Counted from the first letter of the stretch, positions 7,960 through 18,347 are shown. The stretch is DNA of 64,000 nucleotides from Thermosaccharophagus gerlachensis (GCA_041538025.1 JBGOEV010000005.1:1-64000); one strand, 5' to 3'. Program-made: numbers and translations. The notes: a model not told the origin generated them from the letters alone.

Positions 7960-10900
7960 ATGTGTTGCAGGACACCCATAGCAATGACGAAACAAAGTGG
8001 CAGACTCATCACAGTAATGGTGGTCTTGATTTACCTCGTGGTCATGCTTGTTTTTATTGCGCTCTCAATCCGTAGGCTTCTTCCAAAGCCAGAGGAGCTC
8101 GCATCGCTCATAAAAACACAATTTGAGCTGAGCACTGGTGCCAAGATAAGCATTGAGAGCACAAATGGAAGCACTTTATCCTTACTCAAGCTGGAAGGTG
8201 TGCGAATAGGCTTGGATAGCTCTTCTCCCACTGGGGCAGCCATTGTATGCGAGCGTGTTGAAATAGGTTTGAACCTGCTTGCTTTGCTAAGGTGGAACAA
8301 ACTAAGGGAGAAGCTCATACGCAATGTCACGCTCTATTCACCTACGCTTTACTTACACAGGGATGAGAAGGGCATCTGGAACTTGCAAAAGCTGTTTAAG
8401 CCGAGGAGACCTCGCCCGCCAACTTTCCTCATACGGCTCGTTATGGTTGATGGCAAAGCCATCTACGAGGACGAAATGATGAAGTTAGTTTCAGGGAAGG
8501 CATTGAGGTTGAAGTTGCATAACATCAACGGAAAGGTAACACTTCACCCCGATGGCTTCCTCACATGGAATGTAAGCGGGCATGGCAGGGGTGGGTATTT
8601 ACGGCGAATCGCATCAAATGGGACTGCGAAAGCTACAGGTGAAGTTTCAGCTCGCGCGAAAATAAGCGTATGCAATATGACGCCAGCTGATATGCCAGAG
8701 GCTTTTGTAAGAGTGCTTCAAAGGTATGCCAACTGGGGTGGAGGCTTTGCTTCGTTCAATATGGTGATTGATACAAGGCGATGCATCGCCCGTAAACCGA
8801 AGGTAACAATAAAGTGTGCGTTTGATGTAGTGAACCCATCTATCAGGCTCAAAAGTTTGTTCAAGGAATCGCTTCTTGCGGAAGTGCTCAAAGGCAGTGC
8901 AAGCCTAACATTTGATGGTAAGAGGCTATCCGAGGGATACGTAACCGCACACGCTGTGAAGAAAGGTTTTGGGAGGGCAAGTGCAAGTGTTTCGTTTGAT
9001 GAGTCTGGTTTAAGCAGCCGAATAACGCTTCTCAATGTGCCTCTTAGAACCTTGCAAGAGGTGATAAAGGGAGTTGATCAACTCCCGTATGGGATACGCT
9101 TCATCAGGGGCAAAAGCAAATTCATTGACTTAGCGATCAGAAAAGCACGCACCAAGCCAGCCACCGTGAGAGTGAATTTGAGCGCTCATGATATCGTTGC
9201 CACATTAAGCCTTCTTAAAAGCCCAGTGAGCATAAGCGCTATGGATATTCATGGAGAGTTCATACACATTGATGGTAGAGCGCCAGTTGGTAGGTTGGTA
9301 GCGGGGTTTTATATGCCATCTTATGGCGAAGCCGTTGGCGCACGCATTGTTGTGAACTTGAACCTCTGGGAGAACATCTTGAGTGGCAATGTCAGCGCAA
9401 GCAATTTGAATGCAATATCGTTTAACATTCTGAGGGAAGGTTTGCTTCCCTTCACAGGCAAGCTTTGTGATGGCGTGTTGAACCTCTCCTTCGCATTCAA
9501 AGCTCCGAGGGGAAAGGATGGTTTATGGGTTGGAGGCGAGATTGAGCTTTCAGATGTGAGCATTAAGCGATTGATGGTTGACAAGTTGAAGCAATGGTAT
9601 GAGCTTTTCCCTCACGGGACAGATGTGAAAGGCATAAGCGGTGTTGTAAGATACGATAACGGTATGTGGCAGATCCTCGGTGTGGGCTTTTCGCACAGCT
9701 TCTTTGATGCAGCTATAAGCGGTGAGTTGCTTGCGAGCAGGAAAGCACTCAGCTTGACCGCAAGGCTCTTTGGTGTTGACCTACCTTCAACGTTAGCAGC
9801 ACTCAAGAAAATACTTTTGAAGGGCAACCTGTATAGGGAGTTTGATGTGGAAGCGCTTAAGAGGGGCGATGCTGAATTAAGACTGCTTATGGCAGATGGG
9901 AAGCTTGTAGGTGGGCTTGAACTAAAGTTGCCGACGATGTCCCTCTCGCACAGCAGGTTTGGTGGAGCGTATGTAGCTCCAGCATGCCCATCAATTAGGT
10001 TTGTGCATGTTTATGGTGCACAGCCCAAAACCTCTATCATGCAAGTTGAAGCAGAAGATGTGCTTATACGCAACTTGAGCCTGTTTAGAACGACACAGCA
10101 GATAGAGTTTGAACAGCTTGAACCATCTTCGCTGCTTGAATTTTTTGATTCGGTTCGCCTATCAAAGGCGAAATTGCACCTCGGTGATGAAGTAAGATGG
10201 CATTCCGAAGTGAGCGCAAAGAGTTTGAGAATTTTTGGGTTGATATTAAATGATGCTCACTTTGAGGCGGATTTGCATGGCAAGCTGGTTGAGCTGAGGA
10301 ACATTGAAGCAAGGTTGGCTGATGGGAGAATCACTCGTGGTGTAGCTTCAATTGAGTATAGCGCTGGGAAGGAGTTAACAAGGGCTGAGTTTTCATGCGA
10401 TTTTGAAGGTGTCAGGCTTGCGAGCGTTTTTGGTGCGTTAAATATGACGCAACAAAAAATGTTCGCAGATGGACGAGCGTCGGGTAAGTTCTCCATCTCC
10501 CAAGTCGGAAAGGAACTAATGATGAGCTGTGACCTCAACATTGATAACCCAGTAGGGGTGTATGATGCTGTTGTAACTGTTGAGCCATTTGAGGTTGTAG
10601 ATAAAACGAGCAAACTGCTCTCGGTCAGTTCAGTGAGGTTGAGCGGGAACTCTTTGAGGTTGCAATTACGATTGGTAGCGGTAAAGCGCCGCAAGTCGTA
10701 TAAGTTCGGTGAGTGCGCCTTTACAGCATCACTTGATGTTGGCAGGGCGAAGTTGTTAACTGCTAATGGAAGGATGGTTGATGCGCCGATAAAAAGCGCC
10801 TTCATAAACGCTGTAGTTGATCCAAAGCACATCGGTGTAAAGCATTCACAGTGCATCGCATGGGATGCAAAGGTAAGGTGTTCGGGCAGGCTTTCCTTTG

Positions 10901-13900
10901 ATGGCAGCGACACACAGCTTCAACTCTTGTTCAGCGAACTGAACTTGAGCGACTTGCAAGAGCTGTTCAAAGAAGAACTCTTTGGGCGCGTAGATGGTTA
11001 TGCGGTGCTAAAGAGTGACGCGAAGGGGGAGGAATTGAAGGCGAGGTTGAGCGCTTCAAAACTTTCTTTGAAACGCTCAAGGGAAGGAAGCGAAAAGGTT
11101 TTAAGGCTGCCGTTTGCCGATGCAACGCTTTCTTGGGATGGTAAAAGGCTTGAAGTAATTGAGGCGAGCGTTTACTACGCTGGTGCACCATTTGAAGTCA
11201 CAGGGTTTGTGAACGAACTTTCAAAAGGTGTTGAAAAGGCGAGTATGAACCTCCGTGCGATGGCACGCAGTGTCAACATGGGGAAGCTGATTCGTGAACT
11301 TGGTGTGGACGCAGATGTTGAAGGGCTTGGAAACGTTGAAGCGCTTATAAGCGGGACGATCACAGCGCCGAGGGTTGAAGCTAATATTTCAATGCCATTA
11401 CCTATGCTTTGTGGGCTGGCTTTTGAATCTTTGAGCGCTCGTTTGGTTTACGATGGCGAGCAAAAACAGGTTGAGATATCGCCAGCATATTTGCATTTAG
11501 CTGGCGGCAAGGTGAACGCTTCCGCAATCATCAGCGATGTCATTAATTCACCCAGGGTAAGTGGGAAGTTGACGGCAAATGATATACATCTTGAATGGCT
11601 TGTAAGACAGCTCATGCGCAAGGTGAAGATTGAAGGTGTCATAAGGTCAGCGGATGGCTTGCTCTCAGGAACTATAGCATCACCGCGCCTGAGCATGCAG
11701 ATGAAGCTTGAGAGATTGAAGCTTCATGGGGTTGATGTGGGTGGCGGTTCATCAACGCTTTCTTTGGGGCGTCTCAAGGAAGGCGAGCATACTCTAACGA
11801 CGCATTTGATGCTCACACCGAAAAAAGGTTCCATACGACTGCGCCTCTCAATGGAGAAGAAAGGGCAAAGCATAAGCACTGATTTGCGTTGCGATGGTGA
11901 TAAGGTTGACCTAACATGGCTTGAAAAGCTCATAGGGGCTGTAAACACAGCTATCTTGGCAGCTGGTAAGAAGGAAACAACGATAACAACAGTCGTTGAG
12001 AGGATGGCGAAGTTACCCCACCCGATAAACGGAGATGCAAGCTTCGCATTCGCTTATGCAAGTAGCCCTAATGGCAAGCAATGGCGTCTTGAATGCATGC
12101 TGAAGGAGTTACAGATGGGACGAAGCGAACGTTACACGCTCTACACAAGGCTAAGTGGCGATGGAAAATTAACCCATGTTGATGAGTTGAACATAATGCA
12201 AAAGGATGCTGTAGCAAAGTGCACTGGCATGGTGAGTGGAGATGGCAAGTTGGATTTGAAGGTGAGTTTGCACAAGATGCGCCTCCAAGCGTTGGCTCAG
12301 CTCCTGCGTTTACGTCTGCCCCTTGATGCAGTTGTCACAGCAGAAGCACAGGTGGGAGGCTCAACTAAAAAACCAGTTCTGGACATAACTGGTGAATTCA
12401 CAAACATCCTGCATAAAGGCATAAGCATTGAGCGTATGGAGTTGAAGGCGGTGAAGTATTCGGGAGGTAAGCTCATAGCTAAGCGTGGTGCTTTGATTGT
12501 GCATCAAGGTGGGCAGACAATAGCGTTGTGGGGTAACTTGCCAGTTAGCATGGAAGCGCCTTTTATACCACCGAAAGAAACGCTTGATGCACATATCCAA
12601 GTTGTTGATGCCCCGATAGCGCTCTTAAGAGCATTCACAGTGCCTGTTAGTGAAAAGAGCATTGGTCAATTAACCGTTGATTTGCATCTCACTGGGACTT
12701 GGGAGAACCCAATGCTTGGTGGCGTGCTCACCATTAGAGCCCCGAAATTGAACCTGAAGGATGACACAGTGGTGCTCAATGATGTTGAGGTGAATATCAC
12801 AGCCGAAGGTAAAAGAACATTAGTTAAACGATGTAGCTTTGGATTTGGTGGCGGAAGGATAAGCGTGGGGGGTTACATCCAGTTTGGTAAAGAAGCGTTG
12901 GTTTCACCAGTAGCAAACGAATTCAAATTGAACATCGATGTGAATAACTTGCCGATTAAGGTTTTTGATCCGATCTCGGTTGGTAAGCTGAACGCTTCAA
13001 TGCTACTTCAGAACACAGCTGACGGAGATGGACCGATGTTGCAATTGCTCAGTGCCTCAATCTTGGAACAGCCTGAAGCACTCAAAGCAAACGGCGTTGC
13101 TCGGTGGGAACGCAAGGTGTGGGAAAGTTGGGATATTTTCAAGCGAGGGGCTTTTTTGAAAGGGCTTATGATGGTTGATTGCGATTTCGTTTTCTCTTTG
13201 AAGAGATTGCACATTCGTCTTAGGGACATTTTTGATGGGCGGATTAGTGGTAAGCTGATGTTGGTCAGCAGAGAACAGCAGGTGAACAACGGTCAAGGCA
13301 CCACTCTCAACGGTGACAAAAACATCGGCATCCCTGGTATGCGTGCCAAACCGATGTTGGTTGGTAGCGTGACATTGCATGATGGGTTGCTCCGCGGGAT
13401 ACTGCCTATCAGCACACAAAGGAAAACCACCATAGTTGCTCAACCCTTCCCAGCTTTGGATGTGACGATAAATGTTGGAAGCAATGTTGAGCTACGCAAT
13501 GTGCAACTGAGCGCCCCGATAAGGGGACAGGTGACTGTGAAGGGTAGTCCAAATATGCCGAGGGTTACTGGGCGATTGTATGCTGATAGAGGTGCTTTGA
13601 GGCTTCCGGGGGGAGTTTTGCGACTCGTTATAGCTGATGTTCAAATTGCTGTCTCGCCCGGAGCTGAGGTCGGAACTTTACAAAGTTCCGCGAGCTTAAA
13701 TGTTGAGGCGAGGGGTAAAGTGGGGAATTACGATGTGACGATGAAAGCTTCTGGTCTGTTGCAAGAGGGCATAAGCGCAAAATGGTTGAACCTTCATTTC
13801 ACATCCACACCACCGCTGGCTGAGCAAGAGATAGCGCGGAGGTTGTTCGGGATAGAGCTGCCAGAAGGGACGCTCGCGGAGGCTGTAGCTCCAACATTGC

Positions 13901-14172
13901 AGAGGATGTTTGTATCAGCCATTGGTGGTGGGTTAGCTGAGGCGCTTGGGTTGGAACAGCTGATGGTTGAGGAAGAAGCGGGTAAACAGCGCTTGGGTAT
14001 TGGTGCACGCATTTCACCAAGCCTTTACATACGCTGGTATCAAGGGTTAACTGGGCAAGGGAATGTAATTGAGGTTGAGCAGTGGATCGGAAAACATGCG
14101 TCTGTTATATGGCGTCAGGATGAAAGGCAACAGAAAAATGAGTTTAGAGTGCAAGTCCAGTTCCAGTTTTGA
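7960..14172 (+). CDS. tamB: TamB-like translocation/assembly protein (AsmA/DUF490 family)
   Basis: This very large protein (2070 residues) has an N-terminal membrane anchor at about residues 15-37 (ITVMVVLIYLVVMLVFIAL) followed by an AsmA-like domain and a long series of short beta segments expected to form a hydrophobic beta-taco groove. The last 350 residues resemble the TamB C-terminal domain, including the SAPIRGQVTVKGSP stretch, a G-R-LYADRGALRLPGG segment, and the conserved LPEGTLAEAVAPTLQR region near residue 1970. E. coli TamB is about 1260 residues, so this is a long form. Such proteins bridge inner and outer membranes for barrel assembly or phospholipid transfer. AAGGTGAG lies 5 bases before ATG 7960. 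It heads the envelope block that continues with an ECF sigma factor and bamA. Confidence 0.85.
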   Translation: MCCRTPIAMTKQSGRLITVMVVLIYLVVMLVFIALSIRRLLPKPEELASLIKTQFELSTGAKISIESTNGSTLSLLKLEGVRIGLDSSSPTGAAIVCERVEIGLNLLALLRWNKLREKLIRNVTLYSPTLYLHRDEKGIWNLQKLFKPRRPRPPTFLIRLVMVDGKAIYEDEMMKLVSGKALRLKLHNINGKVTLHPDGFLTWNVSGHGRGGYLRRIASNGTAKATGEVSARAKISVCNMTPADMPEAFVRVLQRYANWGGGFASFNMVIDTRRCIARKPKVTIKCAFDVVNPSIRLKSLFKESLLAEVLKGSASLTFDGKRLSEGYVTAHAVKKGFGRASASVSFDESGLSSRITLLNVPLRTLQEVIKGVDQLPYGIRFIRGKSKFIDLAIRKARTKPATVRVNLSAHDIVATLSLLKSPVSISAMDIHGEFIHIDGRAPVGRLVAGFYMPSYGEAVGARIVVNLNLWENILSGNVSASNLNAISFNILREGLLPFTGKLCDGVLNLSFAFKAPRGKDGLWVGGEIELSDVSIKRLMVDKLKQWYELFPHGTDVKGISGVVRYDNGMWQILGVGFSHSFFDAAISGELLASRKALSLTARLFGVDLPSTLAALKKILLKGNLYREFDVEALKRGDAELRLLMADGKLVGGLELKLPTMSLSHSRFGGAYVAPACPSIRFVHVYGAQPKTSIMQVEAEDVLIRNLSLFRTTQQIEFEQLEPSSLLEFFDSVRLSKAKLHLGDEVRWHSEVSAKSLRIFGLILNDAHFEADLHGKLVELRNIEARLADGRITRGVASIEYSAGKELTRAEFSCDFEGVRLASVFGALNMTQQKMFADGRASGKFSISQVGKELMMSCDLNIDNPVGVYDAVVTVEPFEVVDKTSKLLSVSSVRLSGNSLRLQLRLVAVKRRKSYKFGECAFTASLDVGRAKLLTANGRMVDAPIKSAFINAVVDPKHIGVKHSQCIAWDAKVRCSGRLSFDGSDTQLQLLFSELNLSDLQELFKEELFGRVDGYAVLKSDAKGEELKARLSASKLSLKRSREGSEKVLRLPFADATLSWDGKRLEVIEASVYYAGAPFEVTGFVNELSKGVEKASMNLRAMARSVNMGKLIRELGVDADVEGLGNVEALISGTITAPRVEANISMPLPMLCGLAFESLSARLVYDGEQKQVEISPAYLHLAGGKVNASAIISDVINSPRVSGKLTANDIHLEWLVRQLMRKVKIEGVIRSADGLLSGTIASPRLSMQMKLERLKLHGVDVGGGSSTLSLGRLKEGEHTLTTHLMLTPKKGSIRLRLSMEKKGQSISTDLRCDGDKVDLTWLEKLIGAVNTAILAAGKKETTITTVVERMAKLPHPINGDASFAFAYASSPNGKQWRLECMLKELQMGRSERYTLYTRLSGDGKLTHVDELNIMQKDAVAKCTGMVSGDGKLDLKVSLHKMRLQALAQLLRLRLPLDAVVTAEAQVGGSTKKPVLDITGEFTNILHKGISIERMELKAVKYSGGKLIAKRGALIVHQGGQTIALWGNLPVSMEAPFIPPKETLDAHIQVVDAPIALLRAFTVPVSEKSIGQLTVDLHLTGTWENPMLGGVLTIRAPKLNLKDDTVVLNDVEVNITAEGKRTLVKRCSFGFGGGRISVGGYIQFGKEALVSPVANEFKLNIDVNNLPIKVFDPISVGKLNASMLLQNTADGDGPMLQLLSASILEQPEALKANGVARWERKVWESWDIFKRGAFLKGLMMVDCDFVFSLKRLHIRLRDIFDGRISGKLMLVSREQQVNNGQGTTLNGDKNIGIPGMRAKPMLVGSVTLHDGLLRGILPISTQRKTTIVAQPFPALDVTINVGSNVELRNVQLSAPIRGQVTVKGSPNMPRVTGRLYADRGALRLPGGVLRLVIADVQIAVSPGAEVGTLQSSASLNVEARGKVGNYDVTMKASGLLQEGISAKWLNLHFTSTPPLAEQEIARRLFGIELPEGTLAEAVAPTLQRMFVSAIGGGLAEALGLEQLMVEEEAGKQRLGIGARISPSLYIRWYQGLTGQGNVIEVEQWIGKHASVIWRQDERQQKNEFRVQVQFQF

Positions 14173-14311
14173 TACTCATGGCAGGAAGGTGTGCCGTGCT
14201 TCAACACCATAGCGAAGGTAATGGGGAAAAGTTTATGCATGCTATTGCGCTTGGTCGTTTGGTGGAAGACGTAATAATGGTTTTTTCTCCATTCGTGGTG
14301 GTGCTCAGCAG

Positions 14312-14929
14312 ATGTGGAAATGGCTTTCACGCAAGTCTGAAAATGGTGTTAAAGGTTTTGAAGCTGTCGTTGAGCAATACTATGAGAAGGTGTTCAGGCT
14401 TGCCTATCGCATCCTGCAACGCTATGAAGATGCTGCCGATGTAACGCAAGATGTGTTCTTACACGCATACAGGGGTTGGAAATACTTTCGTGGCGAGAGC
14501 CAAGTTTACACATGGCTGTATCGCATAACCATTAACCTGTGCAGGAATAAACTGAAACAACAAAAGAGACTACAAAGTTATGAGCTGCCGATGGAGGTAG
14601 GCGAGTATTCTGACGGAGTTGAGGGGGAGGAATCTTTTCATGTTCCTGAGGTTGCCAGTGTGTCTAATTCGCCTGAGGAAGTTGCAGCAAGGCATGAGCT
14701 GATGGAGATGATAGAGAAGGCGCTAAATGACTTGCCCGTTGATTACAGAACCTTGATAACCCTTCGTGATATAGAAGGGTTGTCATACAAAGACATCGCA
14801 AAGATCCTTGGATGCACTGTTACAGCAGTCAAGGCAAAGCTTTTTAGAGCGAGAACACAGCTAAGAGAAAAGCTCCTGCCATATCTGAAGGAGGGGGAAA
14901 GCAATGAGAGGTGTCGGGATGCTACTTGA
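14312..14929 (+). CDS. ECF-type RNA polymerase sigma factor (RpoE-like)
   Basis: The 205-residue product has sigma region 2 at about residues 15-85 (FRLAYRILQRYEDAADVTQDVFLHAYRGW split over helices, then the WLYRITINLCRNKLK -10 recognition helix) and region 4 at about 135-195 (LPVDYRTLITLRDIEGLSY, then a helix-turn-helix with AKILGCTVTAVKAKLFRAR). A 45-residue acidic linker joins them. It directs polymerase to a specific promoter set. The ATG at 14312 has only a weak GGTGGTG upstream. Its last 26 bases overlap the start of bamA, so the two are translationally linked. No anti-sigma gene follows, which is unusual for this group. Control of envelope genes is inferred from context. Confidence 0.92.
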   Translation: MWKWLSRKSENGVKGFEAVVEQYYEKVFRLAYRILQRYEDAADVTQDVFLHAYRGWKYFRGESQVYTWLYRITINLCRNKLKQQKRLQSYELPMEVGEYSDGVEGEESFHVPEVASVSNSPEEVAARHELMEMIEKALNDLPVDYRTLITLRDIEGLSYKDIAKILGCTVTAVKAKLFRARTQLREKLLPYLKEGESNERCRDAT

Positions 14930-16763
14930 TTCTTTCAATGTGAGCATGCGATTGAAAACTGTCTTGCTCGTCACCACAGCGTTGTTATGTGTTGTAGCAA
15001 ATGAAAGTGCGTTTGGGCAGGCGAGGGAAGTCAGCGAGATCAAGTTCGTCGGGCTTAAGCATATCCCACCTGAAAACTTAACACATGTGCTCTCGGTGAA
15101 AGTTGGGGATGTGCTGATTGAAGAAGATCTGCGCGAGCGCCTCACAAACGATATGGATAAGCTATGGCAGCTTGGTTTCTTTGCTCGTCGCCCCGAATTT
15201 TTTTACGAAGTTGATGAGAGGGGCAGGTGGGTGGTCACCATAAGGTTGGTTGAACATGCTGTGGTTAAGGAGATAATTATTGAAGGTAACACCGCAATAG
15301 CCACTGAGGAAATTCTCTCAGTGATGTCCACGAAGGTTGATCAGATACTTAACAAGGCTGTGCTTGCAAGGGATATTGAGCGCATTAGGGAGCTTTATAG
15401 GGATAAGGGCTTTTTGGGCGATGTTGAGTCACTTGATTTTGAGGAAACAACTGGTAAGCTGAAACTGAAGCTTATTGAAGCGCGCATAACGGCTATAAAC
15501 TTTGCTGGCTTGAAGAAGACGAAAGAGAAGATTTTGAGAATGGTGCTGCTCACAAAAGTTGGTGACTTGTTCAATCAAAAGCGCTTAGCAGAAGATTGGA
15601 GGCGCTTGAGCAACCTTGGTCTTTTTAAGAGCATAGAAATAGAAACGCGTCCCGACGAGAGTGGGAACGGTATAGCTGTGACATACAAAATTGAGGAACA
15701 ACGAACCGGGATGGCAAGCGCTGGCATAGGTGCAAGCTCAAGGGGTGAATTTGTTGGCTACATCATGCTGCAGGAGAACAACCTTGGTGGGCTTGCGCAG
15801 AAGCTTAGGTTAGGTGCTGAATTTTTTGAGCGCAAGACTTGGGAAATCTATTACGAGCGCCCATATGTGAACAGCAGAGGGTTGATGCTTTCCACACACA
15901 TCTACAATACGCGCTTTTACAGGGAGCCAAGAACAGCATGGCTCATAAGCCCACAGCAGTGGGTGTTACAAGATACCCTCTTCACTGAGGAGCGCGAAGG
16001 TATAAGGCTCACTTTAAGGCAACCACGGAGTAAGGAAGACAGAAGAACTTGGTATACCTTAGGGTTGCGCAACGAGGATGTATCATTTGCGCAGCGAAGG
16101 TATGTTGGCGGAACATTGCAAGAAGTTGGTCCAACTCAATCCCAAGGGAGGGTAATGGCAGTCCAGTTTGGATATGAAAGGGATACAAGGGATATACAGT
16201 TTGACCCTTCAAGGGGTCAGAACTCAATTTTCAACATAGAGATCGCCACGAAGGTGCTCGGTGGTGATCATAGCTTCGCAAGAACATATATTGAGTGGCG
16301 TTTTTATCGCCCTATCGGTAAGGGCACATTAAAGGTGACAAGAGAACTGCAGATACCAAGGAGCTTAATAGCAGTGAGGCTAATGTGTGGGACGGCAATT
16401 GGTGACCTGCCAATTTTTGAAAACTACTTTGCTGGTGGTCCGGAAAACCTTCGTGGCTACAGTATAGACAGGTTTGTTGGAAAGCACATGATTGTGCTTA
16501 ACACGGAGCTACGCTACAGACTGAATCCAAATGTCCAGTTAGTCCTTTTCGGCGACTCAGGTGATGCATGGGGTGGAAAGTATGCCGTTGACTTTGAAGC
16601 ACTCCTGCGAGGTGTGGAAAAGAGACGCACATCTATGGAGCCTAAATATGGGTATGGTGTTGGCGTAAGGTTTGCAACACCTTTGGGGTTGATTAGGTTT
16701 GATTATGCAATAAACGATGAGGGGAAAAGTAAGTTCCATGTGAGCATTGGACAGCTCTTTTGA
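14904..16763 (+). CDS. bamA: Outer membrane protein assembly factor BamA
   Basis: BamA inserts beta-barrel proteins into the outer membrane. The 619-residue protein has a signal peptide ending near residue 40 (FGQA), three POTRA domains at about 41-118, 119-193 and 194-270, and then an Omp85 barrel from RTGMASAGIG to the terminal phenylalanine. The loop-6 motif appears as NLRGY near residue 518 and the C-terminal strand ends FHVSIGQLF. Five POTRA domains are usual in proteobacterial BamA, so this is a short form. An AGGAGGGGG site sits before ATG 14904. An in-frame ATG at 14946 would give a tidier signal peptide but lacks a ribosome site. It overlaps the sigma gene upstream and leads into three OmpH genes. 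Confidence 0.92.
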   Translation: MRGVGMLLDSFNVSMRLKTVLLVTTALLCVVANESAFGQAREVSEIKFVGLKHIPPENLTHVLSVKVGDVLIEEDLRERLTNDMDKLWQLGFFARRPEFFYEVDERGRWVVTIRLVEHAVVKEIIIEGNTAIATEEILSVMSTKVDQILNKAVLARDIERIRELYRDKGFLGDVESLDFEETTGKLKLKLIEARITAINFAGLKKTKEKILRMVLLTKVGDLFNQKRLAEDWRRLSNLGLFKSIEIETRPDESGNGIAVTYKIEEQRTGMASAGIGASSRGEFVGYIMLQENNLGGLAQKLRLGAEFFERKTWEIYYERPYVNSRGLMLSTHIYNTRFYREPRTAWLISPQQWVLQDTLFTEEREGIRLTLRQPRSKEDRRTWYTLGLRNEDVSFAQRRYVGGTLQEVGPTQSQGRVMAVQFGYERDTRDIQFDPSRGQNSIFNIEIATKVLGGDHSFARTYIEWRFYRPIGKGTLKVTRELQIPRSLIAVRLMCGTAIGDLPIFENYFAGGPENLRGYSIDRFVGKHMIVLNTELRYRLNPNVQLVLFGDSGDAWGGKYAVDFEALLRGVEKRRTSMEPKYGYGVGVRFATPLGLIRFDYAINDEGKSKFHVSIGQLF

Positions 16764-16813
16764 TCGTAGGGAATGTGCGTAAGGTTGAAATACATCCTTT
16801 GGGGGTGAAGCCG

Positions 16814-17587
16814 ATGATAGACACCATGCTCAAATTTCTCTCGTTTGATTTAAAGTGCGCATGGTGGACAAAGCTTTGCAAGACAGTCGTTATAGTGAGT
16901 GTGTTGTTCTCTTTGTTCTCTGTGCACAGCAAAGCTTTTTCGGACGAGAGTTCACCACCACAACAAGGCAAGCTGTTGATCGCTGTTGTGGACATGGATA
17001 GGCTTCTTAAGGAGTATCAGGAGTTGAGGAAGGCTGACGAGGAGTATAAGATTGAGGTGAGGAGGCGGCAGGAAAAATTAGAGATGAGGGAGATGCTTAG
17101 ACCAGAAGAGATACGCGAGCTTGATAAGCTTGAAGCGCTTGAAGCTGAAGGGAAGCTAACGAGTGAGGGGAAGAAAAAACTTGAAGAGCTAAAGAGACTC
17201 TCGGAGGAGAGACGCAGCCTCATGAATATACTCATAACGAAAACGCTCACCGAGGAAGAAAAGAAACAGCTCGCCGAACTTCAGGAGATAACTCGTTCAA
17301 ACGAGCCACTGCTTAAAAAGATGCAAGAGAAATATGATGAAGAACTTGGCAGGCTGATGGACGCCTACCTTGAGAGGTTAGGCAAGCGCATATACGATTC
17401 TGTGAAAGCGGTCGCACAACGCTACGGTATAAAGCTCGTCATAGCTAAAAGAGGGATGCAAAAGTGGCAAGCAGTGTTTGATGAATTTGTCCTTTATGCT
17501 GACGCGACGATGGAAATAACACAAGAAGTTCTTAACATACTCAACGCACCGCCTGAGACGAAAGGTAAAGAGCAACCAAAGAAGTGA
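16814..17587 (+). CDS. OmpH/Skp-like periplasmic chaperone 1
   Basis: The 257-residue protein has an N-terminal hydrophobic signal segment (about residues 20-38), then the OmpH opening strand LLIAVVDMDRLLKEY. A long, highly charged helical region follows, predicted to form the coiled-coil tentacle, and a closing beta element GIKLVIAKRG. Skp from E. coli is about 160 residues; here the helical arm is longer. Skp proteins form trimers that hold unfolded outer-membrane proteins in the periplasm. ATG 16814 is chosen because GGGGGTGA lies 5 bases upstream; a TTG at 16760 overlapping the bamA stop would add 18 residues ahead of the signal. The next OmpH gene starts 47 bases after its stop. Confidence 0.82.
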   Translation: MIDTMLKFLSFDLKCAWWTKLCKTVVIVSVLFSLFSVHSKAFSDESSPPQQGKLLIAVVDMDRLLKEYQELRKADEEYKIEVRRRQEKLEMREMLRPEEIRELDKLEALEAEGKLTSEGKKKLEELKRLSEERRSLMNILITKTLTEEEKKQLAELQEITRSNEPLLKKMQEKYDEELGRLMDAYLERLGKRIYDSVKAVAQRYGIKLVIAKRGMQKWQAVFDEFVLYADATMEITQEVLNILNAPPETKGKEQPKK

Positions 17588-17634
17588 ATTGGCTTGCTTT
17601 CATTGGGATCATAAAGCAATGCGAGGTGAACAGG

Positions 17635-18339
17635 ATGAATAAACATGATGAAGCAACTGGAGGAGGGAAAGGAGCAGGGTTATTTCCCTACAAGATTTTG
17701 ACGGTGCTCGCGTTGGCTTTCATTTTAGCAGCGATGATGAGCATCTTCGGCTCGCTTGTATCGGCGCAAGCTGGGTTGAAAGTTGGTGTGATAAATGTTG
17801 GAGCGATACAGAGGGAGTTCAGCGAATACAAAGAGGCAGCGAAAAGGCTTGAGGAGGAAAGAAAGGCATACGAACAAAAGTTGGCACAGTTGCGAGCTTA
17901 TCTTCTTTTGAGGGGTGAGGAGTTGGATGAGCTATTGAAACTGAGTTCAAAGGCAGGGTTAAGCGAAGCTGAGCACCGCAGGCTCCTTGAGTTGCGTGGG
18001 TTGCAATTGCAGCGCGCTGATGAATTACAGCGGTTGAGCACAACACCACCAGATAAACTCACACAGGCTCAACTACAGCGCCTTAAGGAGCTACAAGCTA
18101 TAGCGCGTGAGAACAGCAATAGACACAAGGAGTTGGCAGAAGAGCTGCAGAAGAAATTGGACAACCTGAGTGAGCAATTGCGCTCTCATGTTGAGGGGCG
18201 AATAAAAGAGGCAGTGGCTGAGGTGGCAAAGAGAGAAGGATTAGATTTAGTGCTTGACTATAACGCTGTTTACTTCGTCCGTGGTGAGGTTCTTGACATA
18301 ACATCTCTGGTCATAAAGCGCTTGAGCAAAACTAAGTGA
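17635..18339 (+). CDS. OmpH/Skp-like periplasmic chaperone 2
   Basis: This is the second OmpH-family paralogue (234 residues). A signal anchor spans about residues 20-46 and ends at VSAQA. The OmpH core begins with LKVGVINVGAIQREF, continues as a long charged coiled coil with Leu-rich heptads, and closes with GLDLVLDYNAVYF and DITSLVIKRL. The last part matches the usual OmpH C-terminus (DIT..V). GAGGTGA lies 5 bases upstream of ATG 17635; a GTG at 17584 overlapping the previous stop has no such site. Sequence similarity to chaperone 1 is limited to the fold pattern, so the duplication is old or the genes have diverged in client range. Confidence 0.85.
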   Translation: MNKHDEATGGGKGAGLFPYKILTVLALAFILAAMMSIFGSLVSAQAGLKVGVINVGAIQREFSEYKEAAKRLEEERKAYEQKLAQLRAYLLLRGEELDELLKLSSKAGLSEAEHRRLLELRGLQLQRADELQRLSTTPPDKLTQAQLQRLKELQAIARENSNRHKELAEELQKKLDNLSEQLRSHVEGRIKEAVAEVAKREGLDLVLDYNAVYFVRGEVLDITSLVIKRLSKTK

Positions 18340-18347
18340 GGGAAGCG

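Noticed and set aside
8031..14012. Many minus-strand open frames inside the TamB-like gene
   Set aside because: They are shadows of the 2070-codon frame: no ribosome sites, no known motifs, Ser/Leu-rich antisense composition.
14169..14444. Plus-strand 91-codon frame before and into the sigma factor gene
   Set aside because: It ends inside the sigma gene in another frame and has no domain or ribosome site; the sigma frame has clear region 2 and 4 motifs.
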